This document shows, in pieces, positions 9,288-16,634 of a DNA stretch of 32,466 nucleotides (its first letter is position 1; every line of letters begins with the position of its first letter). Position numbers and translations under genes: made by a program. Origin of the DNA: Deltaproteobacteria bacterium (GTDB lineage Bacteria > Myxococcota > B64-G9); assembly GCA_019314375.1 (NCBI GenBank), contig JAFCZJ010000044.1, forward strand, positions 1-32,466, given 5' to 3'. The notes below the pieces were generated by a model. It made no database searches. It saw nothing but the letters and a program-made list of their open reading frames with translations, and was not told the origin of the DNA.

Positions 9288-9568
9288 CTCAACCCTCCCT
9301 CGTCGGGCCACATGACTCGCCGACGAGTTGACCACCCGAGCCCTCGACTGTCAAACAGCAACAACGGCTGATCGAATTCTGGCAACTCGGTTGACATCTC
9401 CAAAATCTCTGCCCTGCATCCTTTTTGTTTGTTCTGACGTTTTCTCGGCAGGTCACAATGGTTGTAAAATTCGTCAAACATCTATTAATACAATGCACTG
9501 TACGGGAACTTTTTCACCCTAAGGTTAAAAAAGTTGCGGAAAATTTTGCCTTAGGGTAAATTTTTTCT
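9288..9568. other. 281-base intergenic region between divergent genes, AT-rich on its right side
   Basis: No gene is seen here. Next to the zinc-ribbon gene there is an 8-base inverted repeat, CTCGTCGG (9299-9306) and CCGACGAG (9320-9327), that would form a hairpin in its leader, just before the ribosome binding site. A minus-strand TTGACA (9349-9354) could be its -35 element, but the matching -10 is weak. The right part is AT-rich and contains the operator-like sites listed separately. Confidence 0.5.
9511..9562 (+). promoter_or_regulatory. Paired inverted operator-like sites with candidate leaderless promoter
   Basis: Two 9-base cores, ACCCTAAGG (9516-9524) and its exact reverse complement CCTTAGGGT (9549-9557), are centred 33 bases apart, about three helical turns. 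Each core sits in T-rich and A-rich flanks, so each site is itself an imperfect palindrome of about 20 bases. A candidate promoter TTGCGG (9534-9539), 17-base spacer, TAAATT (9557-9562) runs between and through the second site; it would start transcription at or next to ATG 9569. This geometry suggests repression by looping or occlusion, possibly by the product of the adjacent gene. The binding protein is not known. Confidence 0.55.
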
Positions 9569-10753
9569 ATGCTCTCTCGCTATCTTTCAGACCCGATTCA
9601 TTCGGATTTGGCCCAGAAGATGGTGTTTCTGGCCGGGCCGAGGCAAGTGGGAAAGACCACACTTGCCAAAAATCTGCTCGAAATCGCCGGAATGGGAGAA
9701 TACCTTTCATGGGATCGCAGGGAGGACAGAAAAAACATTCGCTCCGCCCACTGGCCGGCAGGCCCAGCCCTCGTCGTCTTAGACGAACTGCACAAGTGGA
9801 AAAACTGGAAACGCTGGATCAAGGGTGAATATGACAAACACAAAGAGCGACTTCGATTCCTTGTCACAGGCAGCGCCCGCCTGGATGTCTATCGGCGAGG
9901 TGGCGACTCCTTGCAGGGGCGCTACCATCACTACCGGCTCCACCCCTTGAGCGTGGCTGAACTGGAGGGATCCCACAAATTCCCTTTCCAACCCGGCCAA
10001 AAACTCGATTTCCCTCACGGGTCTTCGTCCGGGCAGGCGACCGCGGAGTCCTTGCAACAATTGATGGAATTCGGAGTATTCCCTGAACCCTTTCTCGCCG
10101 CGTCCGCGCGAAGCACCAGGCGATGGAGGAAGGAACGCATCGATCGCTTCTTTCGGGAGGACGTCCGAGACTTAGAAACAATCCGCGACATGTCGTCAAT
10201 GCAGTTGCTGGCGGACATGCTAGTCCTCAGGGTGGCCTCCCCCTTGTCGGTCAATTCGCTCAGAGAGGATTTGGAAACAAGCCACAAGTCCATCAGTCGA
10301 TGGATTGGCATCCTTGAGCGACTCTACTACCTCTTCAGGATACGGCCCTATTCCAATAGGGCCTTCTCTGGAATGAAAAAAATGGCGAAGGCCTATCTTT
10401 GGGACTCCTCGCTCATCGCCGAGCCAGGTGCCCTATTTGAAAACATCGTCGCTCTTCACCTCCTGAAACTCTGCCACTTCCTTGAGGACACCGAAGGCTA
10501 CGCCATGAAGCTTCACTACATCAGAGACAAAACCGGGCGGGAGGTCGACTTCCTTGTCGCCTGCGATAACAAACCCTGGTTCCTCGTCGAGGCGAAAATA
10601 GGCGAGCAGCGCATCGACCCGTCGCTCAAATATTTTCGCGACAAACTGGATATTCCCGCCTACCAGATCGTTTACGACTCTTCTACTCGCGATTACGAAA
10701 AAGACGGCATCCGCTGCATGCCGGCCCACGCCTTTCTCTCTGCCCTGATCTGA
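9569..10753 (+). CDS. AAA ATPase with DUF4143 domain (COG1373 type)
   Basis: Protein of 394 residues. Walker A GPRQVGKTT at 23-31, Walker B-type LVVLDELHKW near 68-77 and the sensor-like FLVTGSARLD near 95-104 define the AAA_14 ATPase part. The middle contains a winged-helix-like segment (SVNSLREDLETSHKSISRWIGILERLYYLFRI). The end carries the DUF4143 signature ALFENIVALHLLK ... GREVDFLVACDNKPWFLVEAK, which resembles a PD-(D/E)xK nuclease-like core. The family is abundant, patchily distributed and functionally undefined. The gene stands alone, flanked by oppositely oriented or unrelated genes. It has no Shine-Dalgarno before ATG and lies 11 bases after the palindromic sites. These traits suggest an acquired, self-regulated unit. 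Confidence 0.88.
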   Translation: MLSRYLSDPIHSDLAQKMVFLAGPRQVGKTTLAKNLLEIAGMGEYLSWDRREDRKNIRSAHWPAGPALVVLDELHKWKNWKRWIKGEYDKHKERLRFLVTGSARLDVYRRGGDSLQGRYHHYRLHPLSVAELEGSHKFPFQPGQKLDFPHGSSSGQATAESLQQLMEFGVFPEPFLAASARSTRRWRKERIDRFFREDVRDLETIRDMSSMQLLADMLVLRVASPLSVNSLREDLETSHKSISRWIGILERLYYLFRIRPYSNRAFSGMKKMAKAYLWDSSLIAEPGALFENIVALHLLKLCHFLEDTEGYAMKLHYIRDKTGREVDFLVACDNKPWFLVEAKIGEQRIDPSLKYFRDKLDIPAYQIVYDSSTRDYEKDGIRCMPAHAFLSALI

Positions 10754-10772
10754 AACAAAAAAGGTCAAAAAG

Positions 10773-10813
10773 TTGACGTGTCCTACATGTGGGTTACAAT
10801 AGCACATGTAACC
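10773..10813 (+). promoter_or_regulatory. Sigma-70-type promoter with overlapping inverted repeat
   Basis: TTGACG (10773-10778) and TACAAT (10795-10800) are separated by 16 bases, a strong match to the housekeeping promoter consensus, with AGGAGG and ATG of the PilZ gene downstream. An inverted repeat GGTTAC (10792-10797) / GTAACC (10808-10813) covers the -10 and the predicted start point. ACATGT occurs at 10785-10790 and again at 10804-10809. This fits an operator placed on the promoter. Confidence 0.65.
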
Positions 10814-10849
10814 ACAAACACCCACGCAGGGTGCGCTCAGGAGGGCGGC

Positions 10850-11227
10850 ATGGAATCGATGGCGGAAAAAAGGGAATTTTTGCGGGCTGACATCAGCGTC
10901 TTCCTCACCGAAGAAAATTGCGACGCCATGACCTTGGCTCGTGCCACTGACATTAGCGAGCGGGGTATTCACTACATCATGCCCTTGGGTCCCGTGCCCA
11001 GAGAACCGGAGTCCCTCTTCATCGAGTTCTGCCTGCCTGACGATTTGGTACCGGTGCGGGCCGGTGGCCGGGTGGTCTCCGATCTCTCCCAGGAGCGAAC
11101 CACGGGCCGAGCCATCGAATTCACACGATTGAGCAGCCGGGATGCCGAACGCATCAGGCGTTACGTTGGCCGACGCAAACGCGCGGAATTGATGGAGTCA
11201 CTCCGTCAGGAGCACCTGCTGAATTAG
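10850..11227 (+). CDS. Single-domain PilZ protein
   Basis: Protein of 125 residues consisting of one PilZ domain. KREFLRADIS carries the RxxxR-type motif (R and R three residues apart) and TDISERG supplies DxSxxG, the two cyclic di-GMP contacts. The later GGRVVSDL and TGRAIEF segments match the closing strands of the barrel. ATG 10850 was chosen because AGGAGGG (10839-10845) is 5 bases upstream; a longer frame from 10778 would begin before the predicted transcription start. It is the second PilZ gene in the window and sits tail-to-tail with the M49-like lipoprotein gene (21 bases apart). The protein is expected to be cytoplasmic. Confidence 0.85.
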   Translation: MESMAEKREFLRADISVFLTEENCDAMTLARATDISERGIHYIMPLGPVPREPESLFIEFCLPDDLVPVRAGGRVVSDLSQERTTGRAIEFTRLSSRDAERIRRYVGRRKRAELMESLRQEHLLN

Positions 11228-11248
11228 GACCTTAGATAAAAAGATAAA

Positions 11249-12994
11249 CTATTGCTGACCCGCTTCGATCTCGAACTCGGGCAAGATATCCACAGGGATC
11301 GAGCCTAAAGAATCCAAGCGATCCAGCATTTCCGGCTTGGGTTTGCCATAGCGCTCGATCAGGGTGCCAGCGCCTTCGTAACTGCCCTCGGCCTGCACCA
11401 TGAGCAAATCGTGGGCAAGCTTGCCAATGACCTCGGGTGCCTTGACGAGATCCACGGCGAAGCGCTGGCTCTCCTTATTATAGGTGTAGGCCCCTCCTTC
11501 GAGGAGGTAGTTGAAAATAATCACGTTGGCCTGACCATGAGCCTCGTGCACACCAAAACGAACCGAACGGAAAATACCGGCCAAGAAGGTCACCAGGCAG
11601 GTCCGCTCCAAATCCTTGGACAAAACACCTTTTTTCACCAGATACAGCGTGGTGAACATGCCCAGTGTGTCGGCCTTGGCCTCTTCGATGGCAACATATC
11701 GATCTTTGAGAAACTGACTGACCGGCTTGCGCTCTTTCCCTTCCTTTATGAGGCCTGGTCCAAGACCGTGGGACATTTCATGCATCAAAGTGTGGTTAAA
11801 ATAGGCATCGAAGTCCAATCGATCCAGCTGCTCCGGTGCCAGAATTTTTTCAGCGATGGGCTTCAATATCTGATCGAACTTGGCGTGGCTGACGTTTTTG
11901 AACAGGACTTTCTTGCAGCCTTTCTGCTCTCGTACCCTTTCATCATTTGGCAGGTTGAAGGCCAAGGTCTGCACCCCGGCGCGGGTATCGCCGGCCGAAT
12001 GAATTAAATCCACCACCATGATGGGCGAAGACTTGCCCCTTTCGAAATTTTTGTGCTCGTCGGGGATGGGCAGGGCCTTCTCTAGTTCGTCCAGGAATTT
12101 CGCAACCTTGGCCAGCTTGGCGCTCTCTTCGGGATCGCGAAGTGTGATGAAGCTTTCGAAGGCCGCCTTGTAGGCGAAAAGTCGATCCTCGTAAACCTCG
12201 TAAGGTCCGATGGTCACTTCCAGGGGCGAATCCGCCACGTCCATCCAGTCCACGTCGGAGGCAAAGTAATCGTTGCTGCCAAAGGCATCCGCTCGAGAAC
12301 GCAGGTACTTGGCCAAGGATTCGTTGCCGACCTTATCCGCGGCCTGACGCATGAAGCCGGCCGCCTTGTCCAGCCGGCTCTTGTAATGTTGAGCATAGGG
12401 CTGAGCCTTTAGTTTTCCTTTTTCGTCCCGCACGATAACGGTGAAGTTACTCAGGAAAGCAGCGCGGTCTTCTGGATGAGTCTTGATGTGGGTTTCAAGC
12501 TCTTCCTTGCTCATGTCGGTGGGGTAATAATTCGCGCCTTCGGGCTTTTCCGGCACGCCCTTGATGAAGGGCGTAAAGTCGTCTAGGCGACTGTAGGGAC
12601 CGTAATTGATCTTCATGTACTTGGCCAGTTGCTTCTCCATCTCATTTTTGGGCCGCCGCAATCGAGCCATGAGTTCTGGGCCCACGGGGGATGCTTGCTC
12701 CCAGAATATCTCGTCCAAAACAAGAGCGGCTTGCACCAGGAGCTCCACCGCCTCTACTTGCTCACCGGTCAGACCCTTGCTGGAAAACTCCAAGCGGGTG
12801 GGGGCAAAACGCACGATTTTCTTTTCCAGCTCTTCCAAGCTCATGCTGGCTTCGATCACTTGAGCCTCCACGTGGGTTGATTTGGCATCCACGACCTTAA
12901 CCGCGCCCTTGTCGCTCTGACAGGCAATGCTGGAAAAAACAAGAACACCCATGGCCATCCATGCCAATCGATTGGGAACGTTTTGCTCTCTCAT
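11249..12994 (-). CDS. M49-like (dipeptidyl peptidase III-related) zinc metallopeptidase lipoprotein
   Basis: Protein of 581 residues. The N-terminus is a lipoprotein signal: basic start, hydrophobic core and SIAC lipobox with Cys25, so it should be exported and lipid-anchored. The active-site region is HTLMHEMSHGLGPG, with HEMSH at 405-409, and EEAKAD follows at 437-442. This matches the paired HExxH / EExxAD arrangement of bacterial proteins related to peptidase family M49. Classical family members have a HELLGH motif with an extra residue, which differs here. Start ATG 12994 follows AGGAGG by about 6 bases; a longer frame to 13111 would run through the divergent promoter region. Function is inferred: release of dipeptides from periplasmic or surface peptides. 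Confidence 0.82.
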   Translation of the reverse strand: MREQNVPNRLAWMAMGVLVFSSIACQSDKGAVKVVDAKSTHVEAQVIEASMSLEELEKKIVRFAPTRLEFSSKGLTGEQVEAVELLVQAALVLDEIFWEQASPVGPELMARLRRPKNEMEKQLAKYMKINYGPYSRLDDFTPFIKGVPEKPEGANYYPTDMSKEELETHIKTHPEDRAAFLSNFTVIVRDEKGKLKAQPYAQHYKSRLDKAAGFMRQAADKVGNESLAKYLRSRADAFGSNDYFASDVDWMDVADSPLEVTIGPYEVYEDRLFAYKAAFESFITLRDPEESAKLAKVAKFLDELEKALPIPDEHKNFERGKSSPIMVVDLIHSAGDTRAGVQTLAFNLPNDERVREQKGCKKVLFKNVSHAKFDQILKPIAEKILAPEQLDRLDFDAYFNHTLMHEMSHGLGPGLIKEGKERKPVSQFLKDRYVAIEEAKADTLGMFTTLYLVKKGVLSKDLERTCLVTFLAGIFRSVRFGVHEAHGQANVIIFNYLLEGGAYTYNKESQRFAVDLVKAPEVIGKLAHDLLMVQAEGSYEGAGTLIERYGKPKPEMLDRLDSLGSIPVDILPEFEIEAGQQ

Positions 12995-13013
12995 GGTCGA
13001 TCCTCCTGACAGG

Positions 13014-13091
13014 CTCGTACCAATGGCCGGCCAAATTGTCAATCGCCCCAGCTCCAGGGGCGTTGACAATGTTCGCCTCCTCCTGTTGAAT
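13014..13091. promoter_or_regulatory. Divergent promoter pair, both with perfect TTGACA
   Basis: On the plus strand TTGACA (13063-13068), a 17-base spacer and TTGAAT (13086-13091) put the predicted start at about the ATG at 13098, implying a leaderless mRNA. On the minus strand TTGACA (13037-13042 read in reverse) has a weak TACGAG -10 (13014-13019) 17 bases downstream and leaves room for the Shine-Dalgarno of the lipoprotein gene. The two -35 boxes are about 20 bases apart, so the promoters may compete. Confidence 0.5.
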
Positions 13092-13097
13092 AGACCC

Positions 13098-13550
13098 ATG
13101 CCGAAATCCACCCCAGAACAACAAATCGAACAAATCCTGAATATGTTGATTAAACGCGTGGAAAACGATGTGGCCCGAGGTATCGCTGCGGGCCTCAGGC
13201 GAACCGGCCTGGTTCAAGTTCTGGACCAACTTCAAGAGGTCGAAACACCGGAGAACGAGGCCCTTGACCCTCAGTCCGCCCCAAAATCCGACACCAAAAA
13301 AAGTAAAAAATATTGCAAGATAGAGGATTGCGACAATCCAGTACGTGCCCTGGGCCTGTGCTCCAAGCACTACCAACAGCAGCGCTATGCCGACCAACGG
13401 GAAAAGCAGGGTCTAGACGGGCCCCGCTCCACGGAAAAACGCGGTGGAAAGCCCTGTAGCGTGGAGGGTTGCGACAATCCCAACTACGCCAAAGGCATGT
13501 GCGGAAAACACTTCATGGCATGGGTCCGCGCCAAGAAGGAACAAGACTAG
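13098..13550 (+). CDS. Small protein with two identical Cys3His motifs, leaderless-looking
   Basis: Protein of 150 residues. An N-terminal helical part (residues about 5-50, EQQIEQILNMLIKRVENDV...) is followed by a charged linker and two copies of the same motif: Cys73, Cys78, Cys88, His91 and Cys120, Cys125, Cys135, His138. Both read C-x4-C-(D)NP-x-(Y/R)A-x-G-(L/M)C-x-K-H followed by aromatic and basic residues. The equal spacing strongly suggests two small zinc-binding units. Similar CxxxxC..P..A.GxC..H units occur in HNH-endonuclease-associated and phage proteins, but no nuclease core is present here, so a nucleic-acid-binding or regulatory role is only inferred. ATG 13098 was chosen because it starts the coherent helix and lies at the predicted transcription start; no Shine-Dalgarno is seen. 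Confidence 0.7.
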   Translation: MPKSTPEQQIEQILNMLIKRVENDVARGIAAGLRRTGLVQVLDQLQEVETPENEALDPQSAPKSDTKKSKKYCKIEDCDNPVRALGLCSKHYQQQRYADQREKQGLDGPRSTEKRGGKPCSVEGCDNPNYAKGMCGKHFMAWVRAKKEQD

Positions 13551-13660
13551 TATTTCTTGAGATGGCACGATCTTGCCATTTGAGTCAAGCACACAAACAT
13601 ATGGCATCAGAGTAGAAATACTCGTGCCGTGCCGCGAAGCGGCATGGTGCTAGAAGATTC
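13549..13660. repeat. Nested inverted repeats between convergent genes
   Basis: AGTATTTCT (13549-13557) pairs with AGAAATACT (13614-13622). Inside is ATGGCA (13562-13567) / TGCCAT (13574-13579), and to the right a TGCCGC-GAA-GCGGCA hairpin (about 13630-13645). No T-run follows on the plus strand, so it is not a classic intrinsic terminator. It lies between the ends of two convergent genes and may be a bidirectional transcription end or a dispersed REP-like element. Confidence 0.45.
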
Positions 13661-13674
13661 ATCGGGGTGATGGA

Positions 13675-14217
13675 CTATTGCCTGTTGGCCTTGTCCTTGC
13701 CATCACCCTTCTGATCCTTGTTGCCTTCGAAGACGGGCTTCGTCTTGGCTTTGCCCATTTCGGCCATCACGCAACTGCCATCGAAGGTCACGCCCTTGTC
13801 GATGACCAAGGTCGGGGTCTCCAGGTTGCCCACCACTTTGCCGGGCTGCCGGATTTCTACGCCTTGCTTTGCGCGGATGTTGCCATGGACCTCGCCGTTG
13901 ATGACGATGGTGCCAATATCGATCTCGGCCTTAACCTTGGCCCCTTCGCCCACCACCAACACCGAGTCGGAAATAATCTGCCCCGAGAAAGAACCTTCGA
14001 TCTGCAAGGTGCCTTCGAATTGCAGCTTTCCTTCGAACTCGGATCCGCGTCCTAGGATGGTGGTGATGTCGTCGGTTTTCAGAGCCACGACTTTCTCCTT
14101 CCTGCTTGGGTTCGTTTTGGGTTTCTTCTCGTTCATCTTCGCGGCGGTCGCATCCCGAATGGAGGGCATTGCAGCCGCCAGCGTTGGATCGGTCTTGTCT
14201 CGCTTGAACAAGGCCAC
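13675..14217 (-). CDS. Bactofilin (polymerising cytoskeletal protein)
   Basis: Protein of 180 residues. Residues about 50-150 form the bactofilin (DUF583) right-handed beta-helix: short repeats such as FEGKLQFEGTLQIEGSFSG, GEGAKVKAEID, INGEVHGNIRAKQGVEI and GKVVGNLETP. The basic N-terminal and acidic/basic C-terminal tails are disordered-looking, as usual. The start is GTG at 14217, with GGGGAGGT about 9 bases upstream, and lies 6 bases after the parB stop codon, so the gene is the last member of the parA-parB operon. Bactofilins assemble into filaments without nucleotides. In Myxococcus xanthus, BacNOP filaments position the ParABS machinery near the poles through PadC, so a similar anchoring role is likely here. 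Confidence 0.93.
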   Translation of the reverse strand: MALFKRDKTDPTLAAAMPSIRDATAAKMNEKKPKTNPSRKEKVVALKTDDITTILGRGSEFEGKLQFEGTLQIEGSFSGQIISDSVLVVGEGAKVKAEIDIGTIVINGEVHGNIRAKQGVEIRQPGKVVGNLETPTLVIDKGVTFDGSCVMAEMGKAKTKPVFEGNKDQKGDGKDKANRQ

Positions 14218-14223
14218 TGAAGC

Positions 14224-15105
14224 TTACCTCCCCTCGATCACATCCAGGATACGTTCCAATTCCTGGGGATCGTAGTAGTGAATGACCACCTTGCCACCCT
14301 TGCGACCTGCGCGCAAATCCACCTTGGTGCCCAAGCGCCGCTGCAGGCTTTCCAGCAATCGATACTGGGATGGACTGTATGATTGGCTGCGGGGTTTTGA
14401 TTTTCCGCCGCCCTTGCTCGTGCTGCCCTGGCGCACCAGATCTTCACATTGGCGCACGCTCATTTTGTCACGGACAACCTTTCGAGCCATGGCCTTTTGA
14501 GCGGTCTGGGTCGACAAACCCAAGAGGGCTCTCGCGTGTCCCATGGTCAGTTCACCAGTCAGCAAAAATGTCTGGATTTCTTCGGGCAGCTTTAAAAGCC
14601 TCAAGGCGTTGGCTACGGTGGAGCGTTGCTTGCCAACCCGCTTGGCCAACTTCTCCTGGGTCAGGCCATGTTCTTCAATGAGCTGCTGATATGCCTCGGC
14701 CTCTTCTAAGGGGTTCAAGTCTTCGCGCTGCAGGTTCTCGATAAGCGCCACCTCGAGGACCTGGGTGTCACTCAAATCCTTGACCACCACCGGCACCCGA
14801 GCCAGCTTGGCCATCCGGGCAGCTCGCCATCGACGTTCGCCGGCCACGATTTGAAAACGACCGTCCTTTGTGGCGCGCACGACCAAAGGCTGGATCACGC
14901 CCTGGCTCTCAAGGCTCTCCTTCAGCTCCAACAGTTTCTGCTCATCGAAACTCTGACGGGGTTGTTCTTCGTTGGGCACCAGATCCGAAACCAGGCATTC
15001 GAAAATGCCCCCCTTGCCGGAATGCTCGGATTCCTTTTTCGTATCCACGGGAATCAGGGCCTTCAGGCCCCTGCCCAGGGATTTTCGCTTGCGGGCACTC
15101 ATCAT
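14224..15105 (-). CDS. parB: Chromosome-partitioning protein ParB
   Basis: ParB is a CTP-dependent DNA clamp that loads at parS and spreads to form the segregation complex. The protein has 293 residues. Seen: a basic N-terminal KRKSLGRGLKALI segment (the ParA-stimulating peptide), GERRWRA at 89-95 (CTP-binding box), ENLQRE at 123-128, and a helix-turn-helix at about 146-172 (GLTQEKLAKRVGKQRSTVANALRLL). After a Gly/Ser/Lys linker comes a dimerisation domain (about 240-293). Two ATG codons are adjacent; AGGA lies 6 bases before the first, which I used. It is 23 bases downstream of parA. Two matching parS sites lie 1.5-3.4 kb away in mnmG. Confidence 0.97.
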   Translation of the reverse strand: MMSARKRKSLGRGLKALIPVDTKKESEHSGKGGIFECLVSDLVPNEEQPRQSFDEQKLLELKESLESQGVIQPLVVRATKDGRFQIVAGERRWRAARMAKLARVPVVVKDLSDTQVLEVALIENLQREDLNPLEEAEAYQQLIEEHGLTQEKLAKRVGKQRSTVANALRLLKLPEEIQTFLLTGELTMGHARALLGLSTQTAQKAMARKVVRDKMSVRQCEDLVRQGSTSKGGGKSKPRSQSYSPSQYRLLESLQRRLGTKVDLRAGRKGGKVVIHYYDPQELERILDVIEGR

Positions 15106-15128
15106 TAATTCCTATAAGTCCTTATAAG

Positions 15129-15899
15129 TCAAGGTGTTGCGAATTTTTCAATCACTTCTTTCGCCAAGGCCAGGTAGCTCTCGGAGCCCGCTGAGCGGGT
15201 ATCGTAAAGCAAGACTGGCTTGCCGAAACTGGGTGCCTCGCTCAGGCGCACGTTGCGAGGGATCTGGGTCCTGAATACCTTGCCATCAAAAAAGTCCCTC
15301 GCCTCTTCCGCCACCGAATGGGAGATGCTGTTGCGCTTGTCGAACATGGTCAGAAGGATACCATCGATGCTCAATTGGGGGTTCAAGCTCTCTCGGACGA
15401 GCTCGATGGTATTCATCAAATGGCTCAAGCCCTCCAGGGCATAGTACTCACACTGCAAGGGCACGATGACGCCATCGGCGGCAGCCAGGGCATTAACCGT
15501 CAGCAAGCCCAGGGAGGGCGGACAGTCGATGAAGACAAATGCATTCTCGTCCCGCACCGGTGCCAAGGCCTCCTTCAGTCGAGTTTCCCTTTTCTGGGCG
15601 GCCACCAACTCCACCTCCGCGCCGATGAGATCCGGCTCGGAAGGCACGAGAAGAAGATGGTCCAGTTCGGTCTGTACGCAGACCTCCGCGATGCTCTGCT
15701 CCCCCAGGAGCACATCGTAAAGACCCGCTCGTTCCGGATCCCGCTCGAAGCCCAAGCCGGTGGTGGCGTTGGCCTGGGGATCGCTGTCCACCAGCAGAAT
15801 CGAGCGTCCGGCCATGCTCAAAGACGCTGCCAGGTTAACCGCGGTGGTCGTCTTTCCCACCCCACCCTTCTGATTGGCGATGGCGATAATACGTCCCAT
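15129..15899 (-). CDS. parA: Chromosome-partitioning ATPase ParA (Soj-like)
   Basis: Protein of 256 residues, typical of chromosomal ParA. The deviant Walker A motif KGGVGKTT is at 11-18 with the signature Lys, followed by ILLVDSDPQANAT (about 34-46) and the Walker B FIDCPPSLG region. ATP-bound ParA dimers coat the nucleoid and are released by ParB-parS complexes, pulling the origin region. There is no N-terminal DNA-binding extension, so autoregulation of the plasmid type is unlikely. The start has AGGTGA about 8 bases upstream. It lies 57 bases downstream of rsmG. Confidence 0.97.
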   Translation of the reverse strand: MGRIIAIANQKGGVGKTTTAVNLAASLSMAGRSILLVDSDPQANATTGLGFERDPERAGLYDVLLGEQSIAEVCVQTELDHLLLVPSEPDLIGAEVELVAAQKRETRLKEALAPVRDENAFVFIDCPPSLGLLTVNALAAADGVIVPLQCEYYALEGLSHLMNTIELVRESLNPQLSIDGILLTMFDKRNSISHSVAEEARDFFDGKVFRTQIPRNVRLSEAPSFGKPVLLYDTRSAGSESYLALAKEVIEKFATP

Positions 15900-15956
15900 A
15901 CGAAATCACCTGTTTCCTGGGAATAAAGGGATTCGTTTTGTACCACAGCCCGCAAA

Positions 15957-16634
15957 TCAAGGCAAGGAGCGAAACGCCCTGAGGCTCACCACTCGGCGCT
16001 TGAGGCCGCAGTAAGGAAGCGCGTATGGAATCTCTTCTTCCACCTCAAGGCCGGCCGGCAATCTCGCGGCCGAAGGATCGAAGCCATCGTCCCCATCCCC
16101 ATGCGCTTGACCCGCCATGACCCACAAACGACCTCCAGCCTCCAACATGGGTGCCCCGGTCTCACACCAGATCTGAGGAGGAAAGGTGGCCCGACTGATG
16201 AGCTCAGGCCAGCGTTCTTTGGGCAAAGGCTCGGGATCGATGCCCAGTCGTTGCCAGCGAATCTCCAATCCCTGCCCGATGCCCATGTCCCTGACCGCTT
16301 GGCGCAAAAAGCTGACCCGTCGACGGCGGGCTTCCATCAAACAGACCTCCAGATCCGGCCTCAAGGCCTTGAGCACAAGACCAGGAAAACCGGCGCCGCT
16401 GCCCACGTCCAGCAAACGAACCCCAGGAGCAAGCCGGGATAAAATCACTGCCGAATCCAGGTAGAGTCGGTCCACCATATCCTTCGACTCTAAGACCGTA
16501 GTCAGGTTGATGCGCTGAGCCCATTTGAGCAGCACCTCCTGATGCACCTGCAAAAGCCTCAAACCCTCCGGGTCCAAGTCGAGACCCATGCGATCGGCAC
16601 CCCGGCACAAGAGATCGACAAAGGACTCGCTCAC
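15957..16634 (-). CDS. rsmG: 16S rRNA (guanine527-N7) methyltransferase RsmG
   Basis: Protein of 225 residues that methylates G527 of 16S rRNA using S-adenosylmethionine. The cofactor loop DVGSGAGFPG is at 76-85, and INLTT at 42-46 is the family-typical segment before it. The catalytic-domain strands LEVCLMEARRRRVSFLRQ and LISRATFPP follow as expected. The start is GTG at 16634, overlapping the mnmG stop codon by 4 bases (GTGA), which indicates coupled translation in the mnmE-mnmG-rsmG run. Confidence 0.96.
   Translation of the reverse strand: MSESFVDLLCRGADRMGLDLDPEGLRLLQVHQEVLLKWAQRINLTTVLESKDMVDRLYLDSAVILSRLAPGVRLLDVGSGAGFPGLVLKALRPDLEVCLMEARRRRVSFLRQAVRDMGIGQGLEIRWQRLGIDPEPLPKERWPELISRATFPPQIWCETGAPMLEAGGRLWVMAGQAHGDGDDGFDPSAARLPAGLEVEEEIPYALPYCGLKRRVVSLRAFRSLP

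Noticed and set aside
12927..13097. Upstream extension of the double Cys3His protein
   Set aside because: It would run back through the divergent promoters and the lipoprotein gene start; the upstream residues show no domain.
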